From the NCBI GenBank assembly GCA_964529715.1, contig CAZGXI010000015.1:40641-104640 (forward strand): a DNA stretch of 64,000 bases. Direction: 5' to 3'. Shown piece after piece: positions 24,720 through 33,790 of this stretch. The notes beneath the pieces were generated by a model that was given only the letters and a program-made list of their open reading frames with translations, did not search any database and was not told where the DNA came from. Each line of letters begins with the position of its first letter. Position 1 is the first letter of the stretch. A program made the position numbers and the translations under genes. This DNA is from CAZGXI01 sp964529715 (GTDB taxonomy: Bacteria > Chloroflexota > Anaerolineae > Aggregatilineales > Ch27).

Positions 24720-25877
24720 ATGCTCAACTTCACCTTTGCGACGGCGGGACGGATCGTCTTCGGCGCGGGAACGCTCCAGGAGGCCGGGCCGCTGGCGGCA
24801 TCTTTCGGGCGGCGCGCGCTGGTGGTGTGCGGCGTTTCGCTGGGATGCGCCGCCCCGCTGCTGGACCGGCTCGACGCGCACGGCGTGGCGCGGGAGGTGT
24901 TCACCGTTGCGGGCGAACCGACCACCGACACGGCCCGACAGGGCGTGAATCTGGCGCGGCAAAGCGGCTGCGACGTGGTGATCGGCTTCGGCGGCGGCAG
25001 CGCATTGGATGCGGGCAAGGCCATTGCGATCCTGCTGGCGAACGGTGGCGACCCGCTGGACTACCTGGAAGTGATCGGGCGCGGGCAAACGTTCCGGCAG
25101 CCTGCCGCGCCGTACATCGCCATCCCCACGACGGCAGGCACCGGGGCAGAAGTGACCGCGAACGCCGTGCTGGCCTCGCCGGAGCACCGTGTCAAGGCAA
25201 GTCTGCGCAGCCCCTTCATGCTACCGCGCGTGGCGATTGTCGATCCCGAACTGACCTACAGCCTGCCCCCGGCGATCACCGCCAGCACCGGGCTGGACGC
25301 GCTCACGCAGGTGATGGAGCCGTTCGTCTCCAACAAGGCCAACCCGCTCACCGATGCGCTCTGTCGGGAAGGGCTGGTGCGCGCGGCGCGGTCGCTGCGG
25401 CGGGCTTACGAACACGGCGACGACCCGTTGGCCCGCGAAGACATGGCACTGGCGAGTCTGTTCGGCGGGCTGGCGCTGGCAAACGCCAAACTGGGAGCGG
25501 TGCATGGCTTTGCCGCGCCGATTGGGGGTAGGTTCCCCGCGCCGCACGGGGCGGTGTGTGCGCGGCTGCTGCCGGTGGTGATGGCGATCAATGTGCGCGC
25601 CTTGCGGGAGCGCGCGCCGGAAAGCGACGCCCTGCGCCGCTACGACGAGATCGCCCGCCTGCTGACCGGCAATCCCCGCGCTGCCGCGCCAGACGGCGTG
25701 GCGTGGGTGCAAGACCTCGGCGCGGCGCTGAATGTGCCGCCGCTGGCAGCCTATGGCATCACCGAGGCGGACTTCCCCGCGCTGGTCGAAAGCGCCGCCG
25801 CCGCCAGTTCGATGCAGGGCAACCCGGTCAAGCTCACGTCCGACGAACTACACGAGATTTTGTCGCTGGCGCTTTGA
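24720..25877 (+). CDS. iron-containing alcohol dehydrogenase family protein, altered metal site
   Basis: About 385 residues of the group III alcohol dehydrogenase family (lactaldehyde reductase, maleylacetate reductase). NAD site: FGGGSALDAGKAIAIL; PTTAGTGAEVT; metal region: STGLDALTQVME and GAVHGFAAPIGGRFPAPHG. Against FucO, the Asp and two His ligands (VHG, PHG) are present, but the His of DALTH is Gln and the His of MAHPLG is Ala. Whether it binds iron or zinc or another metal is therefore open. ATG 24720 (GTG 24717 also in frame) lies at the stop of the ABM gene, so translation is probably coupled. Confidence 0.9.
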   Translation: MLNFTFATAGRIVFGAGTLQEAGPLAASFGRRALVVCGVSLGCAAPLLDRLDAHGVAREVFTVAGEPTTDTARQGVNLARQSGCDVVIGFGGGSALDAGKAIAILLANGGDPLDYLEVIGRGQTFRQPAAPYIAIPTTAGTGAEVTANAVLASPEHRVKASLRSPFMLPRVAIVDPELTYSLPPAITASTGLDALTQVMEPFVSNKANPLTDALCREGLVRAARSLRRAYEHGDDPLAREDMALASLFGGLALANAKLGAVHGFAAPIGGRFPAPHGAVCARLLPVVMAINVRALRERAPESDALRRYDEIARLLTGNPRAAAPDGVAWVQDLGAALNVPPLAAYGITEADFPALVESAAAASSMQGNPVKLTSDELHEILSLAL

Positions 25878-25881
25878 AAGC

Positions 25882-25948
25882 TGTTCACCGCAAAGCGCAC
25901 GAAGGTCGCAAAGGGTTTCATTTTGCTTTGCGGCCTTTACGGTGAAGA
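25882..25948. repeat. CCGCAAAG-type inverted repeat
   Basis: TTCACCGCAAAGCGCACGAAGG and its imperfect complement CTTTGCGGCCTTTACGGTGAA flank a short loop. It is the A/T-richer variant of the CCGCCAAG family. Confidence 0.75.
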
Positions 25949-25964
25949 TCAGAGAGGATCAACC

Positions 25965-26585
25965 ATGAAGAAGGCATTGATCGTCCAGGGCGGTTGGGAA
26001 GGCCACCAGCCCGCGCAGGTGGCCGATTTCCTGGCCGGGGAACTGCGGGCGCGTGGTTTCGACGTCACAGTTTCCGACACGCTGGACTCGTTCAAAGACC
26101 CCGACCTGGGGCGGTTCAACCTGATCGTGCCGATCTGGACGATGGGGACGATTGCCCGCGACCAGCTCGATGGGCTGCTGAACGCCGTGCGCGGCGGCGT
26201 GGGGTTCGGCGGGCTGCACGGAAGCTGCGACGCTTTTCGCGGCGAGACGGATTACCAGTTTCTGATCGGCGGGCAATTCGTGGCCCACCCCGGCGGCGAC
26301 GGCACGACCTACGCGGTGTTCATCGACGGCGCGCCCTCGCCCATCACCGACGACCTGGACGATTTCAGCGTGACGTCTGAGCAGTACTACCTGCACGTTG
26401 ATCCGGGCAACACGGTGCTGGCGACAACGCGCTTCGGCGACGTGGTCATGCCGGTCGCGTGGACGCGCATGTACGGCCAGGGGCGGGTGTTCTATTGCTC
26501 GTTAGGGCACAGCGTCGCGGTGATCCGCGCGCCGCAGGCAAAGGCGCTGATCGTCAACGGCCTGCTGTGGGCGGCGGGGGAATAG
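25965..26585 (+). CDS. ThuA-like domain protein
   Basis: About 206 residues of the ThuA (trehalose utilisation, class I glutamine-amidotransferase-like) fold: ALIVQGGWEGHQPAQVADFL at the N-terminus, LIVPIWTMGTI, GGLHGSCDAFRG with the GLH motif, and GRVFYCSLGHSVAV near the end. ThuA proteins participate in catabolism of trehalose-related sugars or keto sugars, but the chemistry is poorly known. ATG 25965 follows GAGAGGATC. The previous gene is an alcohol dehydrogenase; between them lies a repeat, so they need not be cotranscribed. Confidence 0.88.
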   Translation: MKKALIVQGGWEGHQPAQVADFLAGELRARGFDVTVSDTLDSFKDPDLGRFNLIVPIWTMGTIARDQLDGLLNAVRGGVGFGGLHGSCDAFRGETDYQFLIGGQFVAHPGGDGTTYAVFIDGAPSPITDDLDDFSVTSEQYYLHVDPGNTVLATTRFGDVVMPVAWTRMYGQGRVFYCSLGHSVAVIRAPQAKALIVNGLLWAAGE

Positions 26586-26823
26586 GGGATAGCGGTTAGC
26601 CACCAGTAATTAGCGATCAGCCGTCAGCGGTCAGTAAACGGAATGTGCAGGTTTTCAGCCGGGGACTTCGAGTCCCCGGCCACAAAAGTCTGTCCAGCAG
26701 GTCAGTTCATGCAGAGAGCACAGAGGAAACAGAGGAAGTGGATCAGGTTTTCAATTCAGCACTCTGAACTCAAAACTCAAACCTTCCTTTGCGCTCTCTG
26801 CGTCCTGTGCGGTGAGCGGTCTT
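26586..26823. repeat. nest of four dispersed repeat families
   Basis: No gene. In order: a heptamer tract (26587-26636, GGTTAGC/GGTCAG types); a palindrome GCCGGGGACTTCGAGTCCCCGGC (26657-26679); one arm of a CCGCCAAG-like repeat (GCAGAGAGCACAGAGGAAAC, 26710); a GAGTTTT-type arm (CTCTGAACTCAAAACTCAAA, 26762); and the second arm of the earlier repeat (CTTTGCGCTCTCTGCGTCC, 26787). The GAGTTTT arm is thus nested in the loop of another repeat. Confidence 0.8.
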
Positions 26824-27981
26824 CTACGCCCGCTGGTCAATGGGTGTCCAGGGCAGGCCCATCTCGCCGACGTACTGCGACTTGGGCCGCATCAGGCGAT
26901 TGTCGGTCCACTGCTCGATGACGTGCGCGCACCAGCCGGCGATGCGGCTCATAGCGAACAGCGGCGTGAACATATCCACCGGAATGCCCGCGCAGTAGAG
27001 CACAATGGCGCTGTAGTAGTCCACATTGGGATACAGGTTGCGCTCCTTGAAGTACGGGTCGGCGCGGGCGATCATCTCCAGGTCATAAGCGATCTCATAA
27101 ATGCGCGCCTGACCGGTCTGTTCGGCCAGGGTGCGGGCGTAATCGCGCAGGATCACGGCGCGGGGGTCTTCGGTCTTGTAGATGCGATGGCCGATGCCCA
27201 TGATGCGGCGGTGGCCCGTGCGCACCTGCTGGAACCAGTCTTCCACGCTCAGGCCGGATTGTTCGATCTCCAGGAACATGCGCATTGCCATCTCGTTCGC
27301 GCCGCCGTGCTTGGGGCCTTTGAGCGAGCCGACCGCCGCCGTGATCGCCGAATACAGGTCGCTGTCGGTGCTGGTGACTGCGCGCGCGGTGAAGGTGCTG
27401 GCGTTCATCTCGTGATCGGCCAGCAGGATCATGTACTTATCAATCGCCTGCGTGGCCGTCGGATCGGGGTCTTTGCCCGTTGCCATGTAGAGGAAGTTCT
27501 GCGCCAATGAGAGGTCGGCGCGGGGCGAGAGCGGCTCCTTGCCGTCGCGGAGGCGCATGACGGCAGCGATGAGGGTGGGCATCTTGGCGGTCAGGCTGAG
27601 CGCCTTGCGCCGGTTGGCTTCGGGGCTGTTGTCGTCGGCATAGGGATCGAACAGGCCCAGAATGCTGACGACGGTGCGCAGGGTCGCCATCGGGTGCGCG
27701 CTGGCGGGAAGCTGCCGGAGCAGCGCCATCACGTCAGATGAGACGACCATCTGCGCGAACAACTGTTGCTTGAACTCATCCAACTGCGCACGGTTGGGTA
27801 ACTTACCGTTCCACAGCAGATAAACCACTTCCTCATAGGTGGCGTTGGTCGCCAGGTCGGCGATGTCGTACCCGCTGTAGGTCAGGCGGCCTGCCTGGCC
27901 GTCCACCTTGCTGATGCGGGTATCGGCGATGATAATGCCTTCCAGTCCTTTGGCGACCACAGGGGCAGCGGGGGCAGTCAT
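26824..27981 (-). CDS. gltA: citrate synthase
   Basis: About 385 residues, the compact type II-like/archaeal-type length. It condenses oxaloacetate and acetyl-CoA to citrate. Visible catalytic parts: LLADHEMNAS (first His), GPKHGGANEMAM, GIGHRIYKTEDPRA (second His) and CAGIPVDMFTPLFAMSRIAGWCAHV (split here: Asp in IPVDMFTPLF). The ATG at 27981 is preceded by AAGGAGC. It is divergent to the succinate dehydrogenase operon, sharing a 320-base control region, which suggests joint control of the TCA cycle. The annotated family includes 2-methylcitrate synthases, but nothing here points to propionate use. Confidence 0.96.
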   Translation of the reverse strand: MTAPAAPVVAKGLEGIIIADTRISKVDGQAGRLTYSGYDIADLATNATYEEVVYLLWNGKLPNRAQLDEFKQQLFAQMVVSSDVMALLRQLPASAHPMATLRTVVSILGLFDPYADDNSPEANRRKALSLTAKMPTLIAAVMRLRDGKEPLSPRADLSLAQNFLYMATGKDPDPTATQAIDKYMILLADHEMNASTFTARAVTSTDSDLYSAITAAVGSLKGPKHGGANEMAMRMFLEIEQSGLSVEDWFQQVRTGHRRIMGIGHRIYKTEDPRAVILRDYARTLAEQTGQARIYEIAYDLEMIARADPYFKERNLYPNVDYYSAIVLYCAGIPVDMFTPLFAMSRIAGWCAHVIEQWTDNRLMRPKSQYVGEMGLPWTPIDQRA

Positions 27982-28087
27982 GGCAGCAAGCTCCTTACCT
28001 GAATAAGGGGATACGAAAAATCAACGCTGGCCGTCAAAAACAGGGATGCAAGATCACAGGACGGCGACTTAAGCAAAGTCGGCGGCG

Positions 28088-28116
28088 AGTATAACAGGTT
28101 CTTTAACTCCGATCAA
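28088..28116 (-). promoter_or_regulatory. promoter for citrate synthase
   Basis: On the minus strand TTGATC (28111-28116), 17-base spacer, TATACT (28088-28093), about 107 bases upstream of the gltA ATG. Confidence 0.5.
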
Positions 28117-28234
28117 TGCAGTCCGGCAGGCTGGCTGCACAGATGGAAAACCCGACCGTCGTTGTTTAGAGATCAAAATCGGCCCGGTGGTCGCATCCTG
28201 AACCGCCCTTTTCGGATGCAATGCGCCAACTTCA

Positions 28235-28243
28235 TGCTATAAT
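28235..28243 (+). promoter_or_regulatory. extended -10 promoter for the succinate dehydrogenase operon
   Basis: TGC then TATAAT (28238-28243), an extended -10. It lies between an upstream in-frame ATG (28221) and the ATG at 28302, so the later start is preferred. No good -35. Confidence 0.55.
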
Positions 28244-28301
28244 CCTCACCGATCCTGTAGACTTTTCACAAACAGTTTCCTCGCCACTCAGGAGACCTCC
28301 T

Positions 28302-29222
28302 ATGGTTACGCTCGTCACCACGATCGGCGAAACGCTGCGCTACCGGGGCCGGATCGGGCAGTGGAGTTGGGTATTGCACCGCCTGGCGGGGCTGGGCACG
28401 CTGCTGTTCCTGGTCATTCATGTCATCGATACCTCGTGGGTTTACTTCTTCCCGGACCTATACGAAAACGCCATCCGCATCTACCAGACGCCGTTGTTTA
28501 CCCTCGGCGAATTCGGGCTGGCCGCGTGCGTGGTCTACCACGCCTTCAACGGCCTGCGCATCACGCTGTTCGACTTCAGGCCGGACCTGTGGGAACACCA
28601 GGCGCTGGCCGGGCAGCTCGTCTACCTGGCGACCGCCGTCGTGCTGGTGCCGACCTTTGTGATGATGGGCGCGCACGCATTGGAGTTCTACAGCGGGCGG
28701 CCTTTCGACCTGGGGCTGGACGCGGTGGTGCGCGACGTGGTGATCCCCTTCGGCGGCGGGATGGTCGTGGCGCTGTTTGCGGGCGTGGCGCTGTCGGTGG
28801 GATTCGGGGCCGTCACCGGGCGGCAGGGCTTGGCCGGTCCCGCGCTACAACAGCGCAGCCGCTTCGACCAGTTCATGTGGACCTTTATGCGCGTTTCCGG
28901 CGTGGCACTGCTGCCGCTGGTGTTGGGGCACTTCGCCATCATGCACGTGATCGAGGGCGTGTTCAGCATCAACGCCGGGCAGACGGCGACAGCGGCGGCC
29001 TTCGTGGCGCAGCGGTGGGCCTTCCTCGGCTGGCGGCTGTACGACGCGGCGCTGCTGGCCCTGGCGCTGATTCACGGCTTCAACGGCTTCCGCTACGTGG
29101 TTCGAGACTACGCCCACAACCCGGCCCTGCGGCGCGGCATCCTGTTCGTGGCGCTGGTCGGCTGCATCGGGCTGATCGTCGTCGGCGCGCTGGCGCTTAT
29201 CGGCGGCGTGCCGGGAATGTAG
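28302..29222 (+). CDS. sdhC: succinate dehydrogenase membrane anchor, SdhC-SdhD fusion
   Basis: About 306 residues, twice the usual anchor length. The N-terminal half has SdhC features: WVLHRLAGLGTLLFLVIHVI (HR and a haem-ligand-type His) and YHAFNGLRITLFDF. The C-terminal half repeats an SdhD-like pattern: RVSGVALLPLVLGHFAIMHV, then WRLYDAALLALALIHGFNG and FRYVVRDY. So six or more helices carry two sets of His residues, giving a one-chain quinone- and haem-binding anchor. ATG 28302 follows AGGAGACCTCC. Followed by sdhA and sdhB; an intervening heptamer repeat separates it from sdhA. Confidence 0.92.
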   Translation: MVTLVTTIGETLRYRGRIGQWSWVLHRLAGLGTLLFLVIHVIDTSWVYFFPDLYENAIRIYQTPLFTLGEFGLAACVVYHAFNGLRITLFDFRPDLWEHQALAGQLVYLATAVVLVPTFVMMGAHALEFYSGRPFDLGLDAVVRDVVIPFGGGMVVALFAGVALSVGFGAVTGRQGLAGPALQQRSRFDQFMWTFMRVSGVALLPLVLGHFAIMHVIEGVFSINAGQTATAAAFVAQRWAFLGWRLYDAALLALALIHGFNGFRYVVRDYAHNPALRRGILFVALVGCIGLIVVGALALIGGVPGM

Positions 29223-29305
29223 CTGTTAGCCACTAGCTCTTAACGGTTAGCAACCAGTCGTGTGCTGCTGTTCGCTAACAGCTAATCGCTAATTGCCAAC
29301 TGCTG
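29222..29305. repeat. inverted GTTAGC-type heptamer tract between sdhC and sdhA
   Basis: AGCTGTTAGCCACTAGC and TAACGGTTAGCAACCAG on one side face TTCGCTAACAGCTAATCGC and TAATTGCCAACTGCTG on the other: two inverted arms of degenerate heptamers, which could form a hairpin in the mRNA between sdhC and sdhA. Confidence 0.75.
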
Positions 29306-29318
29306 AAGGAAAAAACAC

Positions 29319-31109
29319 ATGCCAACACACGAATTCGACGTGATTGTCGTCGGGGCGGGCGGCGCAGGGCTGACCGCCGCGCTCTACGCCAGCAGGGGCG
29401 GCGCGAAGGTTGGTGTGGTGAGCAAGCTCTACCCCACGCGATCGCACACCGGCACGGCCCAGGGCGGCATCGGCGCGGCGCTGGGCAACCTGGAAGAGGA
29501 TCGCTGGGAATGGCACGCCTTCGATACGGTCAAGGGCGGCGACTACCTGGCCGATCAGGACGCCGTGCGCGTGCTGGCCCAGGAAGCCGTCAGCGCGATC
29601 ATCGAACTGGAACACATGGGCCTGCCTTTCGACCGCAACCCTGACGGCACAATCAGCCAGCGGCGCTTCGGTGGTCACACCAACAACGAGACCCAAAAGC
29701 CCGTCCGCCGCGCCTGCCACGCCGCCGACCGCACCGGGCACATGATCCTGCAAACGCTGTACCAGCAGTGCATCAAGAACCAGATCAGGTTCTTCGACGA
29801 GTTCCACGTCGTGGATCAACTGCTCAGCGCCGACGGGCGCGCGGCGGGCGTGGTGGCGGTGCAGATCGGCACCGGCGAACTGCACACCTTCCACAGCAAG
29901 GCGGTCATCTGGGCGACGGGCGGCTGGGGGCGCGTGTGGGCCACCACCAGCAACGCCCACAGCCTCACCGGCGACGGCCCGGCGATTACTCTGCGGCGCG
30001 GCCTGCCGCTGGAAGACATGGAGTTCTTCCAGTTCCACCCGACCGGCCTCTATAAGCTGGGCATCCTGATCACCGAGGGCGTGCGCGGCGAGGGCGGCGT
30101 GCTGATCAACGGGCGCGGCGAGCGTTTTATGGAACGCTATGCCCCGACCATCAAGGACCTCGCCAGCCGCGACGTGATCAGCCGCGCCATTTACATGGAG
30201 ATCATGGCCGGGCGCGGCGTGAACGGCAAGCCTTATGTCAACCTGGACGTGACGCCGGAGACGGTCAACCGCTACCTGGCCGAGGCGGGCGAAACGCGCC
30301 GCATCGACGCGGCTTACATTCACCAGAAGCTGCCAGACATCATGGACTTCTGCCAGGTCTACGCCCGCGTGGACCCGGTCAAGGAGCCGATCCCGGTCGC
30401 GCCGACCGCGCACTATGGCATGGGTGGCATCCCCACCAACGTGGACGCCGAGGTGCTGGCCACGCCGGACGGGAAAATCGTGCCGGGGCTATACGCGGCG
30501 GGCGAGGTCGCCTGTGTGAGCGTGCACGGCGCCAACCGCCTGGGCACCAACAGCCTGACCGACCTGATCGTGTTCGGGCGCATCGCCGGGCGCAAAGCCG
30601 CCGAATACGCCGCCAGCGCGGACTTGCCCACCCTGCCCGCTGATCCCACCGGGGACGTGTCGCGCGAACTGGAGCGCATCCGCACGGCCAGCGGCAAGGT
30701 GCGCCCGGCGCAAATCCGGGCGAAGATGCAGGACGTGATGATGGCGCACGTGGGCGTCTTCCGCACCGCCGAGGGCATTCAGACGGCAATTGACGCGCTG
30801 CACCAGATGCAGGAAGACTTCCGCACCAATCTGACCATCGACGACCGGGGCCACCGCTTCAACACCGACCTGCTGGAAGCCTGGGAACTCGGCGCGCTGT
30901 TGGACGTGGCCGAGGTAACGGCGGTCAGCGCACTGGCGCGCCAGGAGAGTCGCGGCGCGCACAGCCGCGACGACTTCCCCAAGCGCGACGACGAGCACTG
31001 GCTGGTGCACACCTTCGCCCGTCGCCATGATGATGGCACGCTGGCCCTGGATCATTCGCGCAAGGTCGATCTGTCGCTGGGCCACATGCCGAAGGAACGG
31101 GTCTATTAA
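29319..31109 (+). CDS. sdhA: succinate dehydrogenase flavoprotein subunit
   Basis: About 596 residues. It oxidises succinate to fumarate on the cytoplasmic face and passes electrons to SdhB. FAD Rossmann motif: VIVVGAGGAGLTAALYAS; the covalent-FAD His is in YPTRSHTGTAQGG. Dicarboxylate and active-site blocks: RRFGGHTNNET, GRGERFMERYAPTIKDLASR and VAPTAHYGMGGIPTN; C-terminal KDLASRD arginines are typical. ATG 29319 follows GAAGGA. Full family length. Confidence 0.97.
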   Translation: MPTHEFDVIVVGAGGAGLTAALYASRGGAKVGVVSKLYPTRSHTGTAQGGIGAALGNLEEDRWEWHAFDTVKGGDYLADQDAVRVLAQEAVSAIIELEHMGLPFDRNPDGTISQRRFGGHTNNETQKPVRRACHAADRTGHMILQTLYQQCIKNQIRFFDEFHVVDQLLSADGRAAGVVAVQIGTGELHTFHSKAVIWATGGWGRVWATTSNAHSLTGDGPAITLRRGLPLEDMEFFQFHPTGLYKLGILITEGVRGEGGVLINGRGERFMERYAPTIKDLASRDVISRAIYMEIMAGRGVNGKPYVNLDVTPETVNRYLAEAGETRRIDAAYIHQKLPDIMDFCQVYARVDPVKEPIPVAPTAHYGMGGIPTNVDAEVLATPDGKIVPGLYAAGEVACVSVHGANRLGTNSLTDLIVFGRIAGRKAAEYAASADLPTLPADPTGDVSRELERIRTASGKVRPAQIRAKMQDVMMAHVGVFRTAEGIQTAIDALHQMQEDFRTNLTIDDRGHRFNTDLLEAWELGALLDVAEVTAVSALARQESRGAHSRDDFPKRDDEHWLVHTFARRHDDGTLALDHSRKVDLSLGHMPKERVY

Positions 31110-31116
31110 ACGGCGG

Positions 31117-31148
31117 TAGGGACACGGCATGCCGTATCTCTACCAGGA
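31117..31148. repeat. GGGACACGGCATG palindromic repeat (copy 1)
   Basis: TAGGGACACGGCATGCCG followed by TATCTCTACCAGGA. A second copy with few changes lies at 33746-33778 upstream of the response regulator 3' end. Confidence 0.65.
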
Positions 31149-31165
31149 AACCGAGGAGAAGGTGA

Positions 31166-31933
<768 letters not shown>

Positions 31934-31934
31934 A

Positions 31935-32013
31935 GCATCTCACCGCCAAGATCGCAAAGGGCGCAAAGATTCACGGAGAATCCTTTGCGCTCTTGGCGTC
32001 CTTGGCGGTAAAA
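31935..32013. repeat. CCGCCAAG-type inverted repeat after sdhB
   Basis: CACCGCCAAGATCGCAAAGG pairs imperfectly with CTTTGCGCTCTTGGCGTCC and TTGGCGGT, with a short central loop. It ends the succinate dehydrogenase operon and could act as a stabilising 3' hairpin; no T-run of a classical terminator follows. Confidence 0.75.
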
Positions 32014-32149
32014 AAACTATCCTACCCTGCCGGCGTGATCGTCCAGGCGATAGACTCCCGCGAAAAAGCGCCGTGCAGATGGCCCTGGTTTAACACGGCC
32101 TGCGCTACAATAGAGCGTCGTGTTGGCCCTTGCCCGATTTGAGGAAACG

Positions 32150-32803
32150 ATGCGCTTTTTGTACCTGCTGTGGGATTTCGACGGCACGCTGTTCGACACC
32201 TACCCGCCGCTGATCCGGGCGATGCTGCGCGCCCTGGCCGACCGGGGCGTGACTGAATCTTACGCGGAGATCGCGCGGCTGATGGGCATCACGATGGACG
32301 AGTGCGTGTCTGCCCTCAGCAGGCGGCACAACCTGGACGCCGCCGCGCTCGAAGCCGACATGATCCGCTACCACGCGCAGACCCCCATCCACGAAAAGCC
32401 GCCCTTCCCCGGCGCGATCCGCGTGTGCCGGCAGGTGATCGCGGCGGGCGGGGGGAACTATATCTTCACGCACAAGCGGCGGGCGTCGCTGTTTGAACTG
32501 CTCGATTACTACGGCGTGACCGGGCTGTTCGCAGATGTGCTGTCGGCGTGGGACGGCTACGCGCGCAAACCCGACCCGGCGGGCTTTATCGCGCTGGTGG
32601 AAAAACACGCCCTACCCCGCGAGCAGGTGTTGGCCATCGGCGACCGCGACCTAGACATCCTAGCTGGGCAGGGCGCGGGTGTGCACACCTGTCTGTTCAA
32701 CGCGCAGCCGTCGCCGGGCGTGCAGCCGGACTACGTGATCGCGTCGTTCGAGCAGTTAGAAGCGATCCTGGGCGGAGAACATGCGCCGTCGCCGTCCCGG
32801 TAA
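32150..32803 (+). CDS. HAD-superfamily phosphatase
   Basis: About 217 residues. Motif I WDFDGTLFDT (nucleophile Asp), motif II Thr in IFTHKRRAS, motif III Lys in YARKPDPAGF, motif IV GDRDLDI, i.e. all four HAD motifs, with a helical cap inserted after motif I (about 20-85) as in phosphoglycolate phosphatase-like enzymes. Substrate unknown. ATG 32150 is at the family start; GTG 32120 is in frame. A TACAAT (32106-32111) could be its -10 box. It converges with an aldo/keto reductase gene. Confidence 0.9.
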   Translation: MRFLYLLWDFDGTLFDTYPPLIRAMLRALADRGVTESYAEIARLMGITMDECVSALSRRHNLDAAALEADMIRYHAQTPIHEKPPFPGAIRVCRQVIAAGGGNYIFTHKRRASLFELLDYYGVTGLFADVLSAWDGYARKPDPAGFIALVEKHALPREQVLAIGDRDLDILAGQGAGVHTCLFNAQPSPGVQPDYVIASFEQLEAILGGEHAPSPSR

Positions 32804-32818
32804 GCGGAACCTCACCCC

Positions 32819-33676
32819 CTACGTGAACAGCGGCTCCAGCGCGCCCGCCGCCGCGATCACCGCTTCCTGCTCGGCTGCGCTCATCGGCGTAAAGTTCTCC
32901 ACCGCCGCGTAGACCAGCGGCAGCAGACTCATTTCGGCGGGCGTGGCGATGCACGTCACCGGCTGGCTGAGGGCGAAGCGCACGCCCTGCGTGATGCCCG
33001 CCGCATCGTCGAACGGCAGATACCAGGTATTGTAGAGCTTCTCACGCTCGCCCCAGGGGCCTTTGGTGACGGACTTGATGATCTGCACACCCACGTCGCG
33101 GGCGGCGCACTCGGCCAGCAGGCGTTCGGCGTCGCGGCGATAGTTCGGATCGGCATAGAGGCGGGGGTTAAGCGGGAACATCACCGTGTCGAAGTCGAAA
33201 CGGCGCAGCGCCTCCAGAAAAGTCGCGGGCGCCTGCAGGCCATGCCCGGTGATGCCCAGCCAGCGCGTGATACCTTGCTCCCGCGCCTCGACCAGCACCT
33301 CCATCGCCCCGCCGGGCGCGAAGGCCGCGTCCAGTTCCGCCAAGTTGGTGACGGCGTGAAGCTGGTACAGGTCGAAGTGGTCGGTGCGCAGCAGCCTGAG
33401 CGAGGTACGCAGGTCGGCCCAGGCGGCGTCGCGCTGGCGTTCCTGCGTCTTGCAGCCGAGGAAAAAGCGGTCGCGCCGCGATTCCAGCCAGGGGCCGATG
33501 CGCGCCTGGGCCAGTTGGTAGCCCGGCGCGACGTCGATGTGATTGACGCCGTGCTGCTCCATCAGGTCCAGAGTGGCGTCTGCCGTCGCCTGATCTTCCG
33601 TCACGTAAAAGGCTGCCGCGCCGAAAATCGCCAGCGTGCTCATGTGGCCGGTGCGGCCCAGTCGTCGCTTTTCCAT
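32819..33676 (-). CDS. aldo/keto reductase
   Basis: About 285 residues of the NADPH-dependent aldo/keto reductase superfamily. Catalytic residues: Asp and Tyr in VNHIDVAPGYQLAQ, Lys in FFLGCKTQERQ, His in LYQLHAVTNL. It would reduce aldehydes or ketones in the cytoplasm. The ATG at 33676 (MEKRRLGRTG) is preceded by GGGGAGG; the frame is open nine codons further. Its promoter contains a MerR-type operator (33713-33743) nearly identical to that of the reductase at 62931, so both are probably induced by the same electrophile or metal signal. Confidence 0.93.
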   Translation of the reverse strand: MEKRRLGRTGHMSTLAIFGAAAFYVTEDQATADATLDLMEQHGVNHIDVAPGYQLAQARIGPWLESRRDRFFLGCKTQERQRDAAWADLRTSLRLLRTDHFDLYQLHAVTNLAELDAAFAPGGAMEVLVEAREQGITRWLGITGHGLQAPATFLEALRRFDFDTVMFPLNPRLYADPNYRRDAERLLAECAARDVGVQIIKSVTKGPWGEREKLYNTWYLPFDDAAGITQGVRFALSQPVTCIATPAEMSLLPLVYAAVENFTPMSAAEQEAVIAAAGALEPLFT

Positions 33677-33712
33677 GTGGACCTCCCCGAAACAGGTGAA
33701 CATCTGATCGGA

Positions 33713-33743
33713 AGTCTACAACTTTGAGTGCGCTCAAAGTCAA
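33713..33743 (-). promoter_or_regulatory. MerR-family operator-promoter of the aldo/keto reductase
   Basis: Minus strand: TTGACT (33738-33743), 19-base spacer, TAGACT (33713-33718). The over-long spacer contains the palindrome ACTTTGAGC-GC-ACTCAAAGT (33721-33740). A 19-base spacer bridged by a palindrome is characteristic of promoters opened by MerR-family activators; the half-site is close to those of the NmlR/AdhR subgroup. Compare 62855-62885. Confidence 0.8.
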
Positions 33744-33745
33744 GC

Positions 33746-33778
33746 AGGGACACGGCATGTCGTGTCCTTACCAGGAGG
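33746..33778. repeat. GGGACACGGCATG palindromic repeat (copy 2)
   Basis: AGGGACACGGCATGTCGTGT then CCTTACCAGGA, matching 31117-31148. The centre is a perfect GGACACGGCATGTCGTGTCC-like palindrome. It lies between the divergently reading aldo/keto reductase promoter and the response regulator stop. Confidence 0.65.
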
Positions 33779-33790
33779 TGCGTATGCGGC

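Noticed and set aside
26655..26690. tRNA-like TTCGA element
   Set aside because: It is the centre of a simple GC palindrome; no cloverleaf can be drawn around it.
29289..30413. 374-codon minus-strand ORF opposite sdhA
   Set aside because: Antisense of a strongly conserved gene; no family pattern.
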